DNA from: Pseudarthrobacter sulfonivorans
Lineage (GTDB): Bacteria; Actinomycetota; Actinomycetes; Actinomycetales; Micrococcaceae
Reading direction: 5' to 3'
DNA length: 64,000 bases
Assembly (NCBI RefSeq): GCF_014712225.1
Contig: NZ_JACXBW010000021.1
Span: 1-64,000, forward strand
The translations under genes were made by a program, and so were the position numbers. Shown here in pieces: positions 53,383 to 61,693 of the stretch (the stretch's first letter is position 1; the number at the start of each line of letters is the position of its first letter). Under the pieces are notes generated by a model. That model was not told the origin of the DNA. It saw only the letters and a list, made by a program, of their open reading frames with translations, and did no database searches.

Positions 53383-54172
53383 GCTGAATATGCCTGATAA
53401 GGAATATGCCGTGGAGGGCACGGATGCCCTCACGAACCGGACCGTGCTGATCACCGGTGCCGCCGGCGGGCTGGGCAGGGCGTTCGCGCTCGGTTTCGCC
53501 GGCCGGGGGTACCGCGTGGCGGTGGCCGACATCAACCTCGAGGGCGCCGAGCAGACAGCCAAGCTGGTCCGTGAGCTCGGCGCGGAAGCGGCGGCGTTCG
53601 CCGCGGACGTCACCAGCGTGGAGTCCACGGAGAACCTCGCGAAGAGCTGCGCGGACTTCGGAAACGGAAGCATCGACGTCGTGCTTAACAACGCCGCGGT
53701 GTACGCAACGGTGACCCGCACCCCGTTCGAGGACATTGATCCGGCCGAATGGGACCTGGTGATGAACGTGAACCTTAAGGGGCCGTGGCTGATGACCCGC
53801 GCCGCGAGTCCGTACCTGCCCGAGGGCGGGCGCGTCATCAACCTCTCCAGCGCCACCATCTTCAGCGGTTCGGAGCAGTGGCTGCACTACGTCGCCTCCA
53901 AGGGCGGCGTCGTGGCTCTGACCCGGGTGATGGCCAAGGAACTGGGCCGCCGGGGGATCACGGTCAACGCGATCGCCCCCGGCTTCACCCTCACCGAGGC
54001 CAGCTACGGGCTGATGGAAAACGCCGAAAACTACGGCGTGGACCGCGGCGCCATCAAGCGGGCCAGCCAGCCCGAGGACATCGTGGGAGCCGCGCTCTTC
54101 CTCGCCGGACCGGGCAGCTCGTACTACACCGGTCAGACCATGGTGGTGGACGGCGGCCGGCAGTTCATCTGA
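53375..54172 (+). CDS. creG: SDR alcohol dehydrogenase of the cre-like operon
   Basis: A 265-residue classical short-chain dehydrogenase. It has VLITGAAGGLGRAFALGFAG, the NNAA variant in VVLNNAAVYAT, serine in VINLSSATIF, catalytic YVASKGGVVALTRVM and the end GQTMVVDGGRQFI. By position and family it corresponds to the alcohol dehydrogenase that converts 4-hydroxybenzyl alcohol to the aldehyde in the cre pathway. The ATG overlaps the upstream stop by eight bases, so translation is coupled; a second ATG five codons later is possible. Confidence 0.83.
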   Translation: MSELNMPDKEYAVEGTDALTNRTVLITGAAGGLGRAFALGFAGRGYRVAVADINLEGAEQTAKLVRELGAEAAAFAADVTSVESTENLAKSCADFGNGSIDVVLNNAAVYATVTRTPFEDIDPAEWDLVMNVNLKGPWLMTRAASPYLPEGGRVINLSSATIFSGSEQWLHYVASKGGVVALTRVMAKELGRRGITVNAIAPGFTLTEASYGLMENAENYGVDRGAIKRASQPEDIVGAALFLAGPGSSYYTGQTMVVDGGRQFI

Positions 54173-54229
54173 CCCTGCCTGGCTGACCATCCACTCCACC
54201 CCAATCAACTTCAACCCCAAGGAGGACCA

Positions 54230-54550
54230 ATGCCAACGGTTCACTTCACCGATGCAGAAGGCGCCGTCCGCGACGTCGAGGGCAACGTGGGCGACTCCGT
54301 CATGGAAACCGCGGTGCGCAACGGCGTTCCCGGCATCGTGGCCGAGTGCGGCGGCTCGCTGTCCTGCGCCACCTGCCATGTCTTCGTCCGGGAAGACTGC
54401 GTTTCGCAGCTTCCGCCGATGGAGGACATGGAGGACGAGATGCTTTACGGCACCGCAGTGGACCGCGAGGACAACTCCCGGCTCTCCTGCCAACTTCGCC
54501 TGGCGGACGGAACCGAACTGTTCGTCACCACCCCGGAAACCCAGGTGTAG
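54230..54550 (+). CDS. creF: [2Fe-2S] ferredoxin of the cre-like operon
   Basis: A 106-residue adrenodoxin/putidaredoxin-type ferredoxin. The cluster ligands are in AECGGSLSCATCHVFV plus the late cysteine in NSRLSCQLRLADGTE. It carries electrons to P450s; in this operon the P450 CreJ is the obvious partner and the flavoprotein encoded next is the donor. AAGGAGGACCA precedes the ATG. Length and spacing of the cysteines are normal for the class. Confidence 0.9.
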   Translation: MPTVHFTDAEGAVRDVEGNVGDSVMETAVRNGVPGIVAECGGSLSCATCHVFVREDCVSQLPPMEDMEDEMLYGTAVDREDNSRLSCQLRLADGTELFVTTPETQV

Positions 54551-54552
54551 CC

Positions 54553-55869
54553 GTGGGCACGCAAGCAGCGGAGCAGCCGGCAAGCGCCACCACCCACCCC
54601 GCCTCTGTTCCCGCCCACACGGGGCTCCTGATCATCGGCGCGAGCCAGTCGGGCGTCCAGCTCGCGGTATCCCTCCGCGCCCTGGGCTTCGACGAGCACA
54701 TCACCTTGCTGGGCGATGAGGACCACCGCCCGTACCAGCGGCCGGCGCTGTCCAAGGAATTCCTGCAGGGCACCGTGGAGAGCGAATCCCTGATTTTCCG
54801 CTCCAACGACTACTGGGCCGAGCACAACGTGGAACTGGTCAAGGGCGAGTACATCGTCCGGATCGACAAGGACGCGGACGGTTCCGGGGTGGCGCACGCG
54901 TCCTCCGGCCGCGAGTTCCCCTTCAAGCGGCTGGCCCTCACCGTGGGGGCCCGCGCCCGGAAGCTGGACATTGACGGCGGTGACCTGGACGGCGTGCTGT
55001 ACCTGCGCAACGCCGATGATGCCCTGGCGCTCAAGGCACGGGTGGGTGACGCCACCGACGTGGTGGTGATCGGCGGCGGCTTCATCGGCCTCGAGGCCGC
55101 GTCCAGCCTGCAGAAAATGGGCAAGAACGTCACCGTCCTGGAGTTCGGGCCGCGGCTGGTGGGCCGGGCTGTGGGGGAGGAGACTGCCGAGTACTTCCTG
55201 CAGGCGCACCGCTCCCGCGGTCTGGATATCCGGCTGAACACCAGCGCCGCGCGGTTCACATCAAACGCCGACGGCGGTGCGTCAGTCGCCGCCGTCGAGC
55301 TTCAGGACGGCACGGTGCTGCCGGCGCAGATTGTCCTGATTGGCATCGGGGTCATCCCCAATACGCAGCTGGCCGAACAGCTTGGCCTGGCCGTGGACAA
55401 CGGCGTGGTGGTGGACCGCTTCGCGCTGGCCTCGGACGGCAGCACTGTGGCGGTGGGCGACGTCGCCAACATGCCCAATCCGGTTCCCGGTTCGGAGCCG
55501 GGGGAGCGGATCCGGCTGGAAAGCGTCAACAACGCCATCGAGCATGCCAAGGTGGCCGCCTACTCGCTCACCGGCCGGCACGAGGAATACGCCGGCATCC
55601 CGTGGTTCTGGTCCAACCAGGCCGACCTCAAGCTTCAGATCGCGGGCCTCTGCAACGGGTTCGATGCGACCGTGCTCCGGCGCGACGAGGAACGCGGGAA
55701 ATTCAGCGTCCTCTACTACCGCCAGGGCAGGATCATCGCCGCGGACTGCGTCAATGCTCCCCTGGACTTCATGGCCGTCAAGAACGCCCTGGCGAAGGGC
55801 CGGAACATCCCGGCTGACGCCGCGGCGGACCCCGCCACTCAACTCAAGACCATCACCACGGACAGCTGA
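54553..55869 (+). CDS. creE: Ferredoxin reductase (putidaredoxin-reductase type)
   Basis: A 438-residue FAD/NAD flavoprotein. The FAD motif GLLIIGASQSGVQLAVSLRA, YQRPALSKEFL, the NAD motif VVIGGGFIGLEAASSLQKMG and the AVGDVANMPNP segment are those of the putidaredoxin/rhodocoxin reductase family. The C-terminal third holds PWFWSNQADLKLQIAGL. GTG at 54553, three bases after the ferredoxin stop, is the only start consistent with the FAD motif position, so translation is coupled. It moves electrons from NADH to the ferredoxin and on to the P450. Confidence 0.9.
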   Translation: MGTQAAEQPASATTHPASVPAHTGLLIIGASQSGVQLAVSLRALGFDEHITLLGDEDHRPYQRPALSKEFLQGTVESESLIFRSNDYWAEHNVELVKGEYIVRIDKDADGSGVAHASSGREFPFKRLALTVGARARKLDIDGGDLDGVLYLRNADDALALKARVGDATDVVVIGGGFIGLEAASSLQKMGKNVTVLEFGPRLVGRAVGEETAEYFLQAHRSRGLDIRLNTSAARFTSNADGGASVAAVELQDGTVLPAQIVLIGIGVIPNTQLAEQLGLAVDNGVVVDRFALASDGSTVAVGDVANMPNPVPGSEPGERIRLESVNNAIEHAKVAAYSLTGRHEEYAGIPWFWSNQADLKLQIAGLCNGFDATVLRRDEERGKFSVLYYRQGRIIAADCVNAPLDFMAVKNALAKGRNIPADAAADPATQLKTITTDS

Positions 55870-55909
55870 CTGCACCCAGACAGCAGGCTGGCCCACCCGA
55901 AGGAGCATT

Positions 55910-56677
55910 ATGAGCACCCCCAAGACTCCGGTCGCCGCGGATCCCGCCGCCGGCGCGGAAATCAGGGCCGTCACCGACACGGAAGCCGCCGATGCCCCGG
56001 CTGACGCGTTCGCCGCCGAATACAGCGTCCGCCCCATCCCGGCACCCGGCCCGGTGGACACCACTCCCATCAGCACCACACCTGCTGCCGTTGAGGAGCT
56101 GGACGCGCTGTGGAAGGCCGTGGTGCACGAGACCCGGACGCGCGGCAATGACATTCACCTGCCCATTTCGCTGGCCTTTGCCGAGCGCCTCTGCCGGGCC
56201 TATCCTGAGGCCGACGCGGAGATGGTGCGGGTAGCCACCCTGCTGCACGACACCGGGTGGGCGCACGTTGACGAATCCCGCATCATCTCCGAGGGGTTTG
56301 CCGGGGACTGGCGCAAGGCTGCCATCCGCTACGAACATGAGCTCCAGGGCTGCAATGTCGCGCGCCGCGTGCTGCCCGGACTGGGCTATTCGGCGGCCTT
56401 CGTGGAGCGGATCTGCGAAATCATCGACGGCCACGACACCCGTCCCGTGGCCCGCTCGCTGGAGGACGCCCTGATGCGGGACGCCGACAGGCTGTGGCGT
56501 TTCGACCAGGCCGGAATTGCGCTGGCTTCCTCATGGTTCGCCATGGATCCGGCCACCTATACTGACCGGCTGGCCACCGAGATCGTGCCCGAACTCATCA
56601 CCCAGGCCGCCGTGGACATGGCGACAGCCGACCTAAACCGGTCCAACGCCCTGCTCAAGACAGGAGTAATCCGATGA
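55910..56677 (+). CDS. creD: HD-domain phosphohydrolase of the cre-like operon
   Basis: A 255-residue HD hydrolase with an acidic, proline-rich leader of about 60 residues. Metal ligands are visible in NDIHLPISLAFAERL, TLLHDTGWAHVD, ICEIIDGHDTRP and LMRDADRLWRF. In the cre pathway CreD removes the phosphate after alkyl oxidation. CGAAGGAGCATT precedes the ATG, and the stop overlaps the aldehyde dehydrogenase start (ATGA). A paralogue of similar length lies at 33294 beside an IclR gene. Confidence 0.85.
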   Translation: MSTPKTPVAADPAAGAEIRAVTDTEAADAPADAFAAEYSVRPIPAPGPVDTTPISTTPAAVEELDALWKAVVHETRTRGNDIHLPISLAFAERLCRAYPEADAEMVRVATLLHDTGWAHVDESRIISEGFAGDWRKAAIRYEHELQGCNVARRVLPGLGYSAAFVERICEIIDGHDTRPVARSLEDALMRDADRLWRFDQAGIALASSWFAMDPATYTDRLATEIVPELITQAAVDMATADLNRSNALLKTGVIR

Positions 56678-58191
56678 CCTCCGCCACGCATGCTTCTCCG
56701 GCCCTGGTTTCCCGGGCGGGCCTGTCCCTGCCGCACACGCATGTGGACACCATTTTTGTCGACGGCACCTGGCAGCCTGCGCGGGGCACCGGCCGGAACC
56801 CGGTGACCGATCCCGCCACGGGCGAAGTCTGGGGCTCGGTGCCGGACGGAACTCCGGAAGACGTGGACGCCGCCGTCGGCTCCGCCCGGCGGGCTTTTCA
56901 GGGCGAGTGGCCCCGGCTGACCCCGTCCGAGCGTGCCGCCTACCTCCTCCGGATTGCCGAGGAAGTGGAGAAACGGGCCGAGGAGCTGTCACTGACGAAC
57001 TCACGGGAAAACGGCTCGCCCGTGGCCGAATCCGCCGGTGCCGCGGCCAACGCGGCCGGCATTTTCCGGTACTTCGCCACGCTCGCCGAGTACCTAGAGC
57101 GTGAGGACGTCCGTCCGTTCCCGCGCGGCGGCGGCGAGTCCGTGGTCCGGCGCGAACCGCTCGGAGTGTGCGCGCTGATCGCACCGTGGAATTTCCCCAT
57201 CAACCTGGTGATCATCAAGCTCGCGCCGGCACTGCTGGCAGGCTGCACCGTGGTGATCAAACCGGCGTCGCCGACTCCGCTGTCCATCCGCGTGATCCTC
57301 GATGCGATCGCCGCGGCAGGCGTCCCGGCCGGCGTCGTGAACTTGGTGACGGGTTCCGGCCGGCTGGGGGACGTGCTGGTCAAGCACCCCGGCGTGGACA
57401 AGGTGGCGTTCACGGGTTCGACGCCGGTGGGCCGGAAAATTGCCGCGGCCTGCGGTGAGCTGCTGCGCCCGGTCACGCTGGAGCTGGGCGGAAAGTCCAG
57501 CGCCATTGTGCTCCCCGACGCCGACCTGGACGCCATGTCCAAGGTCCTGATCAAGTCCGCCATGCGCAACACGGGGCAGACCTGCTACATCTCCACCCGG
57601 ATCCTGGCTCCCGCCAGCCGGTACGACGAGGTGGTGGACATGGTCACGGCCACCATCGCCGCCGGGAAGCAGGGTGATCCCCTTGAACCTGACACCGTGT
57701 TCGGCCCCTGCGCCACGGAATCCCAGTACCGGACCGTGCTGGAGTACGTGGAGTCGGGGCTGGCCGAAGGTGCCCGCGCCACCACGGGCGGCCGTGCCGC
57801 ATCGCTGTCCGGCGGGCTGGAAAACGGCTACTTTGTGGAACCCACCGTGTTCGCCGACGTCACCCCGGACATGCGGATCTCCCGCGAGGAGATCTTCGGG
57901 CCGGTCATCACCATCCTGAAATACAACGACGCCGGCGGCAGTGTTGAGGAGGCGGTGGCACTCGCGAACAACACCGAGTTCGGACTCGGCGGGCTGGTGT
58001 TCGGGGCCAATGAGGACGCCGCATTGGCGGTGGCGGACCGGATGGACACAGGCTCGGTCGGCCTGAACTTCTTCGCCTCCAACCATGCCGCACCGTTCGG
58101 CGGCCGGCACGATTCCGGCCTGGGGACCGAGTACGGGGTCGAGGGCCTGAACGCGTACCTGAGCTACAAGTCGATCCACCGGAAGGCGTAA
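56674..58191 (+). CDS. creC: Aldehyde dehydrogenase of the cre-like operon
   Basis: A 505-residue NAD(P) aldehyde dehydrogenase. It has VCALIAPWNFPINLVIIKLA, AFTGSTPVGRKIAAACG, catalytic glutamate in VTLELGGKSSAIVLPDAD and cysteine in RNTGQTCYISTRILAP, and the NFFASNHAAPFGG C-terminal region. It fits the last cre step, 4-hydroxybenzaldehyde to 4-hydroxybenzoate. Start overlaps the phosphohydrolase stop. The next gene lies 50 bases on and concerns PEP synthase regulation, so the operon probably ends here. Confidence 0.88.
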   Translation: MTSATHASPALVSRAGLSLPHTHVDTIFVDGTWQPARGTGRNPVTDPATGEVWGSVPDGTPEDVDAAVGSARRAFQGEWPRLTPSERAAYLLRIAEEVEKRAEELSLTNSRENGSPVAESAGAAANAAGIFRYFATLAEYLEREDVRPFPRGGGESVVRREPLGVCALIAPWNFPINLVIIKLAPALLAGCTVVIKPASPTPLSIRVILDAIAAAGVPAGVVNLVTGSGRLGDVLVKHPGVDKVAFTGSTPVGRKIAAACGELLRPVTLELGGKSSAIVLPDADLDAMSKVLIKSAMRNTGQTCYISTRILAPASRYDEVVDMVTATIAAGKQGDPLEPDTVFGPCATESQYRTVLEYVESGLAEGARATTGGRAASLSGGLENGYFVEPTVFADVTPDMRISREEIFGPVITILKYNDAGGSVEEAVALANNTEFGLGGLVFGANEDAALAVADRMDTGSVGLNFFASNHAAPFGGRHDSGLGTEYGVEGLNAYLSYKSIHRKA

Positions 58192-58241
58192 CGGCGGTGC
58201 CCGGATAACGGCCCGGGCCTGCGGTGGGGCAGAATGCGTTT

Positions 58242-59060
58242 ATGACCAATGACGCTCTTCGGCCTGTCTACTTCCTTTCGGACAGCACCGGCATCACTGC
58301 CGAAACGCTCGGCAACACCCTGCTCACTCAGTTTCCGGCGAACAACTTTGACCGCATCACCGTCCCCTTCATCACCACGGTGGAGCAGGCCAAGAGCGTG
58401 GTGGGCACCATCGACGGGTTAATCGGCGCTGGCCCGCGGCCCATCGTTTTTTCCACCGCCGTCAGCAGCGAGATCCGTCAGACCCTGGCCACGTGCCGGG
58501 GAATCGTGGTGGACCTCATCGGAACGCATGTGGGGCAGCTGGAGCAGGCCCTCGGCTCCCCGGCCAGTGCCGTTCCAGGCAGGGCGCACGGCCTGGGCAA
58601 CGCGGAGCGTTATCAGTCCCGCATGGCCGCCGTCGAATACGCCATGGAACACGACGACGGGCAAAGCCTGCGGGCGCTGGAAAAGGCGCAGGTCATCCTG
58701 GTGGCACCGTCCCGTTGCGGGAAAACGCCCACCACGATGTACCTGGCACTGCAGCACGGCATCTTTGCGGCAAACTTCCCGCTGGTGGACGAGGATTTCC
58801 AGAAGGAGGGGCTGCCCAAGTCGTTGCGGCCTTTTGTTGAGAAGTGTTTCGGACTGTCCTCCAACCCGCTGCGGCTGAGCCAGATCCGCACAGAACGACG
58901 CCGGGGCTCGTCCTACGCGTCCCTGCGGCAGTGCGGTTTCGAGCTGCGCAGCGCCGAGCAGCTCTATGTCTCCCACCGGATTCCCTACCTGAATTCAGCC
59001 ACGGTGTCCGTGGAGGAGATGGCTGCCACCATCCTGCAGCGTATGAACCTGAAGCATTAG
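58242..59060 (+). CDS. PEP synthase regulatory protein (bifunctional kinase/phosphorylase)
   Basis: A 272-residue DUF299-family protein. VYFLSDSTGITAETLGNTLL at the N-terminus and the P-loop-like VILVAPSRCGKTPTTMYLA around residue 155 are diagnostic. The family switches PEP synthase or pyruvate phosphate dikinase by phosphorylating and dephosphorylating a threonine two residues before the catalytic histidine, using ADP and Pi. The target is evidently the PEP synthase encoded 152 bases downstream, which has that threonine. ATG at 58242 is preferred over the open frame six codons earlier. Confidence 0.93.
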   Translation: MTNDALRPVYFLSDSTGITAETLGNTLLTQFPANNFDRITVPFITTVEQAKSVVGTIDGLIGAGPRPIVFSTAVSSEIRQTLATCRGIVVDLIGTHVGQLEQALGSPASAVPGRAHGLGNAERYQSRMAAVEYAMEHDDGQSLRALEKAQVILVAPSRCGKTPTTMYLALQHGIFAANFPLVDEDFQKEGLPKSLRPFVEKCFGLSSNPLRLSQIRTERRRGSSYASLRQCGFELRSAEQLYVSHRIPYLNSATVSVEEMAATILQRMNLKH

Positions 59061-59212
59061 GGAAAATTTTCACAAACTAAGTGTGGCCGACATCATGTTG
59101 GAAAGAGCGCCTTGGACCTGTCACTGTAGACAGGATTCGCGCCCACCAACCGGCCACAGCCGCGCGTGGGGCGCCGCCCCCGCATGCCATCCTCTGCAAA
59201 GGAGCAGTAATA

Positions 59213-61624
59213 ATGACGACAGACATCCTGTGGTTCTCAGAACTTGGACTCAAGGACCTGGACCGGGTGGGCGGCAAGAACGCCTCCCTCGGTGAGATGG
59301 TGCAGAACCTGACCTCCGCGGGTGTGCAGGTTCCGGACGGCTTCGCCACCACCGCCGACGCCTACCGCAGCTTCCTCGCAGACTCCGGCCTCGACCAGAA
59401 GATCGCTGACCGCATGCTCGGCCTGGACACCGATGACGTGACCGCCCTCGCCGCCGCCGGCCAGGAAATCCGGACGCTTATGCGCGAGACGCCCTTCCTG
59501 CCGGACTTCGAAGCTCAGATCCGCAGCTCCTACCAGCAGCTGGTGGACAAGCACGGCGGCTCCGAGGACCTCTCCTGGGCCGTCCGTTCCAGCGCGACGG
59601 CGGAAGACCTGCCCGACGCCTCGTTCGCCGGCCAGCAGGAAACCTTCCTGAACGTGCGCGGGATCGACAACATCCTGCTCGCCATCAAGGACGTCTTCGC
59701 CTCCCTCTACAACGACCGCGCCATCGCCTACCGCGTGCACCACAAGTTCGAGCACGCCGACGTTGCGCTCTCGGCGGGCGTCCAGCGGATGGTGCGCTCC
59801 GACGTCGGGGCCTCCGGCGTCATGTTCACGATGGACACCGAATCCGGGTTCCAGGACGCAGTCTTCGTCACGTCCTCCTACGGCCTCGGTGAGGCCGTGG
59901 TCCAGGGTGCCGTCAACCCGGACGAGTTCTACGTTTACAAGCCCGCCCTTGAGGCAGGCCGTCCCGCCATCCTCAAGCGCGGACTGGGCGAGAAGGCCCT
60001 CCAGATGACATACACCAACAGCCAGGAGATCGGCCGCACCATCGATTTCGTGCCGGTTGAGGCGTCACTGCGGAGCCGCTTCAGCCTCACGGACGACGAC
60101 GTCGAGCAGCTTGCCCGCCACGCTGTCGCCATCGAAAACCACTACGGCCGTCCCATGGACATCGAGTGGGGCAAGGACGGGATCGACGGCGGCCTGTACA
60201 TCCTGCAGGCCCGTCCGGAGACCGTGCAGTCCCGCCGTGCCGCCGGCAGCCTGAGCCGCTTCCGCCTCAACGGGACCAGCCGCGTGCTCGCCGAAGGCCG
60301 CGCGATCGGCCAGCGCATCGGCGCGGGCAGCGTCCGCATCCTGACCTCGATCGACCAGATGGCCGCGTTCAAGACCGGCGATGTCCTGGTTGCCGACATG
60401 ACAGATCCTGACTGGGAACCGATCATGAAGCGCGCCTCCGCCATCGTCACCAACCGTGGCGGCCGCACCTGCCACGCAGCCATCATCGCCCGCGAACTGG
60501 GGATTCCCGCCGTCGTCGGCACCGGGGACGCCACCCAGGCGCTCTCCGATGGCCTCGAGGTGACTGTCACCTGCGCCGACGGCGAGACCGGCCTGATCTA
60601 CGAAGGGCTCCTGGACTTCACCGTCGAGGAAACCGAGGTCACCCAGCTGCCCGAGGCCCCCGTCAAGGTCATGATGAACGTCGGCACCCCGGAGCAGGCG
60701 TTCACCTTCGCGCAGCTGCCCAATCACGGCGTGGGCCTGGCACGGCTGGAATTCATCATCAACCGCCAGATCGGCATCCACCCCAAGGCGCTGCTTAACC
60801 TGGACGACCAGCCGGCGGACGTGGCCGCGGAAATCCGCGAACGGATCGCCGCGTACAGCAGCCCGCGCGAGTACTACATCAAGCGCCTCGCCGAAGGTGT
60901 GGCCACCATCGCCGCCGCCTTCGCGCCGAACCCGGTGATTGTGCGCATGTCCGACTTCAAGTCCAACGAGTACGCCAACCTCATCGGCGGACCCGCGTAC
61001 GAGCCGCACGAAGAGAACCCGATGCTGGGCTTCCGCGGCGCCTCACGGTACCTGGACCCGTCCTTCCGGGACTGCTTCGACCTCGAGTGCGAGGCCCTGT
61101 CCTTCGTCCGCAACGAGATGGGCCTGACCAACGTCAAGCTGATGATCCCGTTCGTGCGGACCCTGGCCGAGGCCCGCGGCGTCATCGAGCTGCTGGCCGA
61201 GAACGGCCTGAAGCGCGGCGAGAACGGCCTCGAGGTGATCATGATGTGCGAGATTCCCTCCAACGCCCTGCTCGCCGACGAATTCCTCGACTACTTCGAC
61301 GGCTTCTCCATCGGCTCCAACGACATGACCCAGCTGTCCCTGGGCCTGGACCGCGACTCGGCAATCATCTCGGCCGGCTTCGATGAGCGCGACCCTGCCG
61401 TCAAGAAGCTCCTCAGCATGGCCATCAAGGCCTGCAAGGAGCGCGGCAAGTACGTCGGCATCTGCGGCCAGGGCCCCAGCGACCACGCCGACTTCGCCGA
61501 GTGGCTGGTTGCGGAAGGCATCGACTCCGTCTCCCTGAACCCCGACACCGTGGTGGACACCTGGCTCCGGCTCGCCGGCGGGGCGGTCGAGGCCGAGGTC
61601 GGTGCCGGGGCGGCAGCGAACTGA
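59213..61624 (+). CDS. ppsA: Phosphoenolpyruvate synthase
   Basis: An 803-residue enzyme converting pyruvate and ATP to PEP, AMP and Pi, for gluconeogenesis. Domains in order: ATP-grasp (VGGKNASLGEMVQNL; WAVRSSATAEDLPDASFAGQ), phosphohistidine domain with His421 and the regulatory Thr419 in GGRTCHAAIIAREL, and the TIM-barrel pyruvate domain (RLEFIINRQIGIHPKALL, IPFVRTLAEARGVIELL, GSNDMTQLSLGLDRDS, GICGQGPSDH). Length is normal. GCAAAGGAGCAGTAATA precedes the ATG. It follows its regulator, and a terminator follows it. Growth on aromatics or organic acids would require it. Confidence 0.95.
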   Translation: MTTDILWFSELGLKDLDRVGGKNASLGEMVQNLTSAGVQVPDGFATTADAYRSFLADSGLDQKIADRMLGLDTDDVTALAAAGQEIRTLMRETPFLPDFEAQIRSSYQQLVDKHGGSEDLSWAVRSSATAEDLPDASFAGQQETFLNVRGIDNILLAIKDVFASLYNDRAIAYRVHHKFEHADVALSAGVQRMVRSDVGASGVMFTMDTESGFQDAVFVTSSYGLGEAVVQGAVNPDEFYVYKPALEAGRPAILKRGLGEKALQMTYTNSQEIGRTIDFVPVEASLRSRFSLTDDDVEQLARHAVAIENHYGRPMDIEWGKDGIDGGLYILQARPETVQSRRAAGSLSRFRLNGTSRVLAEGRAIGQRIGAGSVRILTSIDQMAAFKTGDVLVADMTDPDWEPIMKRASAIVTNRGGRTCHAAIIARELGIPAVVGTGDATQALSDGLEVTVTCADGETGLIYEGLLDFTVEETEVTQLPEAPVKVMMNVGTPEQAFTFAQLPNHGVGLARLEFIINRQIGIHPKALLNLDDQPADVAAEIRERIAAYSSPREYYIKRLAEGVATIAAAFAPNPVIVRMSDFKSNEYANLIGGPAYEPHEENPMLGFRGASRYLDPSFRDCFDLECEALSFVRNEMGLTNVKLMIPFVRTLAEARGVIELLAENGLKRGENGLEVIMMCEIPSNALLADEFLDYFDGFSIGSNDMTQLSLGLDRDSAIISAGFDERDPAVKKLLSMAIKACKERGKYVGICGQGPSDHADFAEWLVAEGIDSVSLNPDTVVDTWLRLAGGAVEAEVGAGAAAN

Positions 61625-61636
61625 CCCAACGTAAGT

Positions 61637-61677
61637 AAAGGGCGTGGCCGGCGGATGTCGCAGGCCACGCCCTTTTT
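61637..61677. terminator. Rho-independent terminator after ppsA
   Basis: AAAGGGCGTGGCC (61637-61649) pairs with GGCCACGCCC and the following TTTTT (61663-61677). It separates ppsA from the convergent acyl-CoA dehydrogenase gene. Confidence 0.9.
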
Positions 61678-61693
61678 GCGCGTCTGAGCTGAT

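Noticed and set aside
51484..53859. Very long open frame on the minus strand opposite the phenol-phosphorylating enzyme
   Set aside because: It mirrors the codon pattern of the strong plus-strand genes, lacks a ribosome site and has no recognisable domain; a typical high-GC shadow frame.
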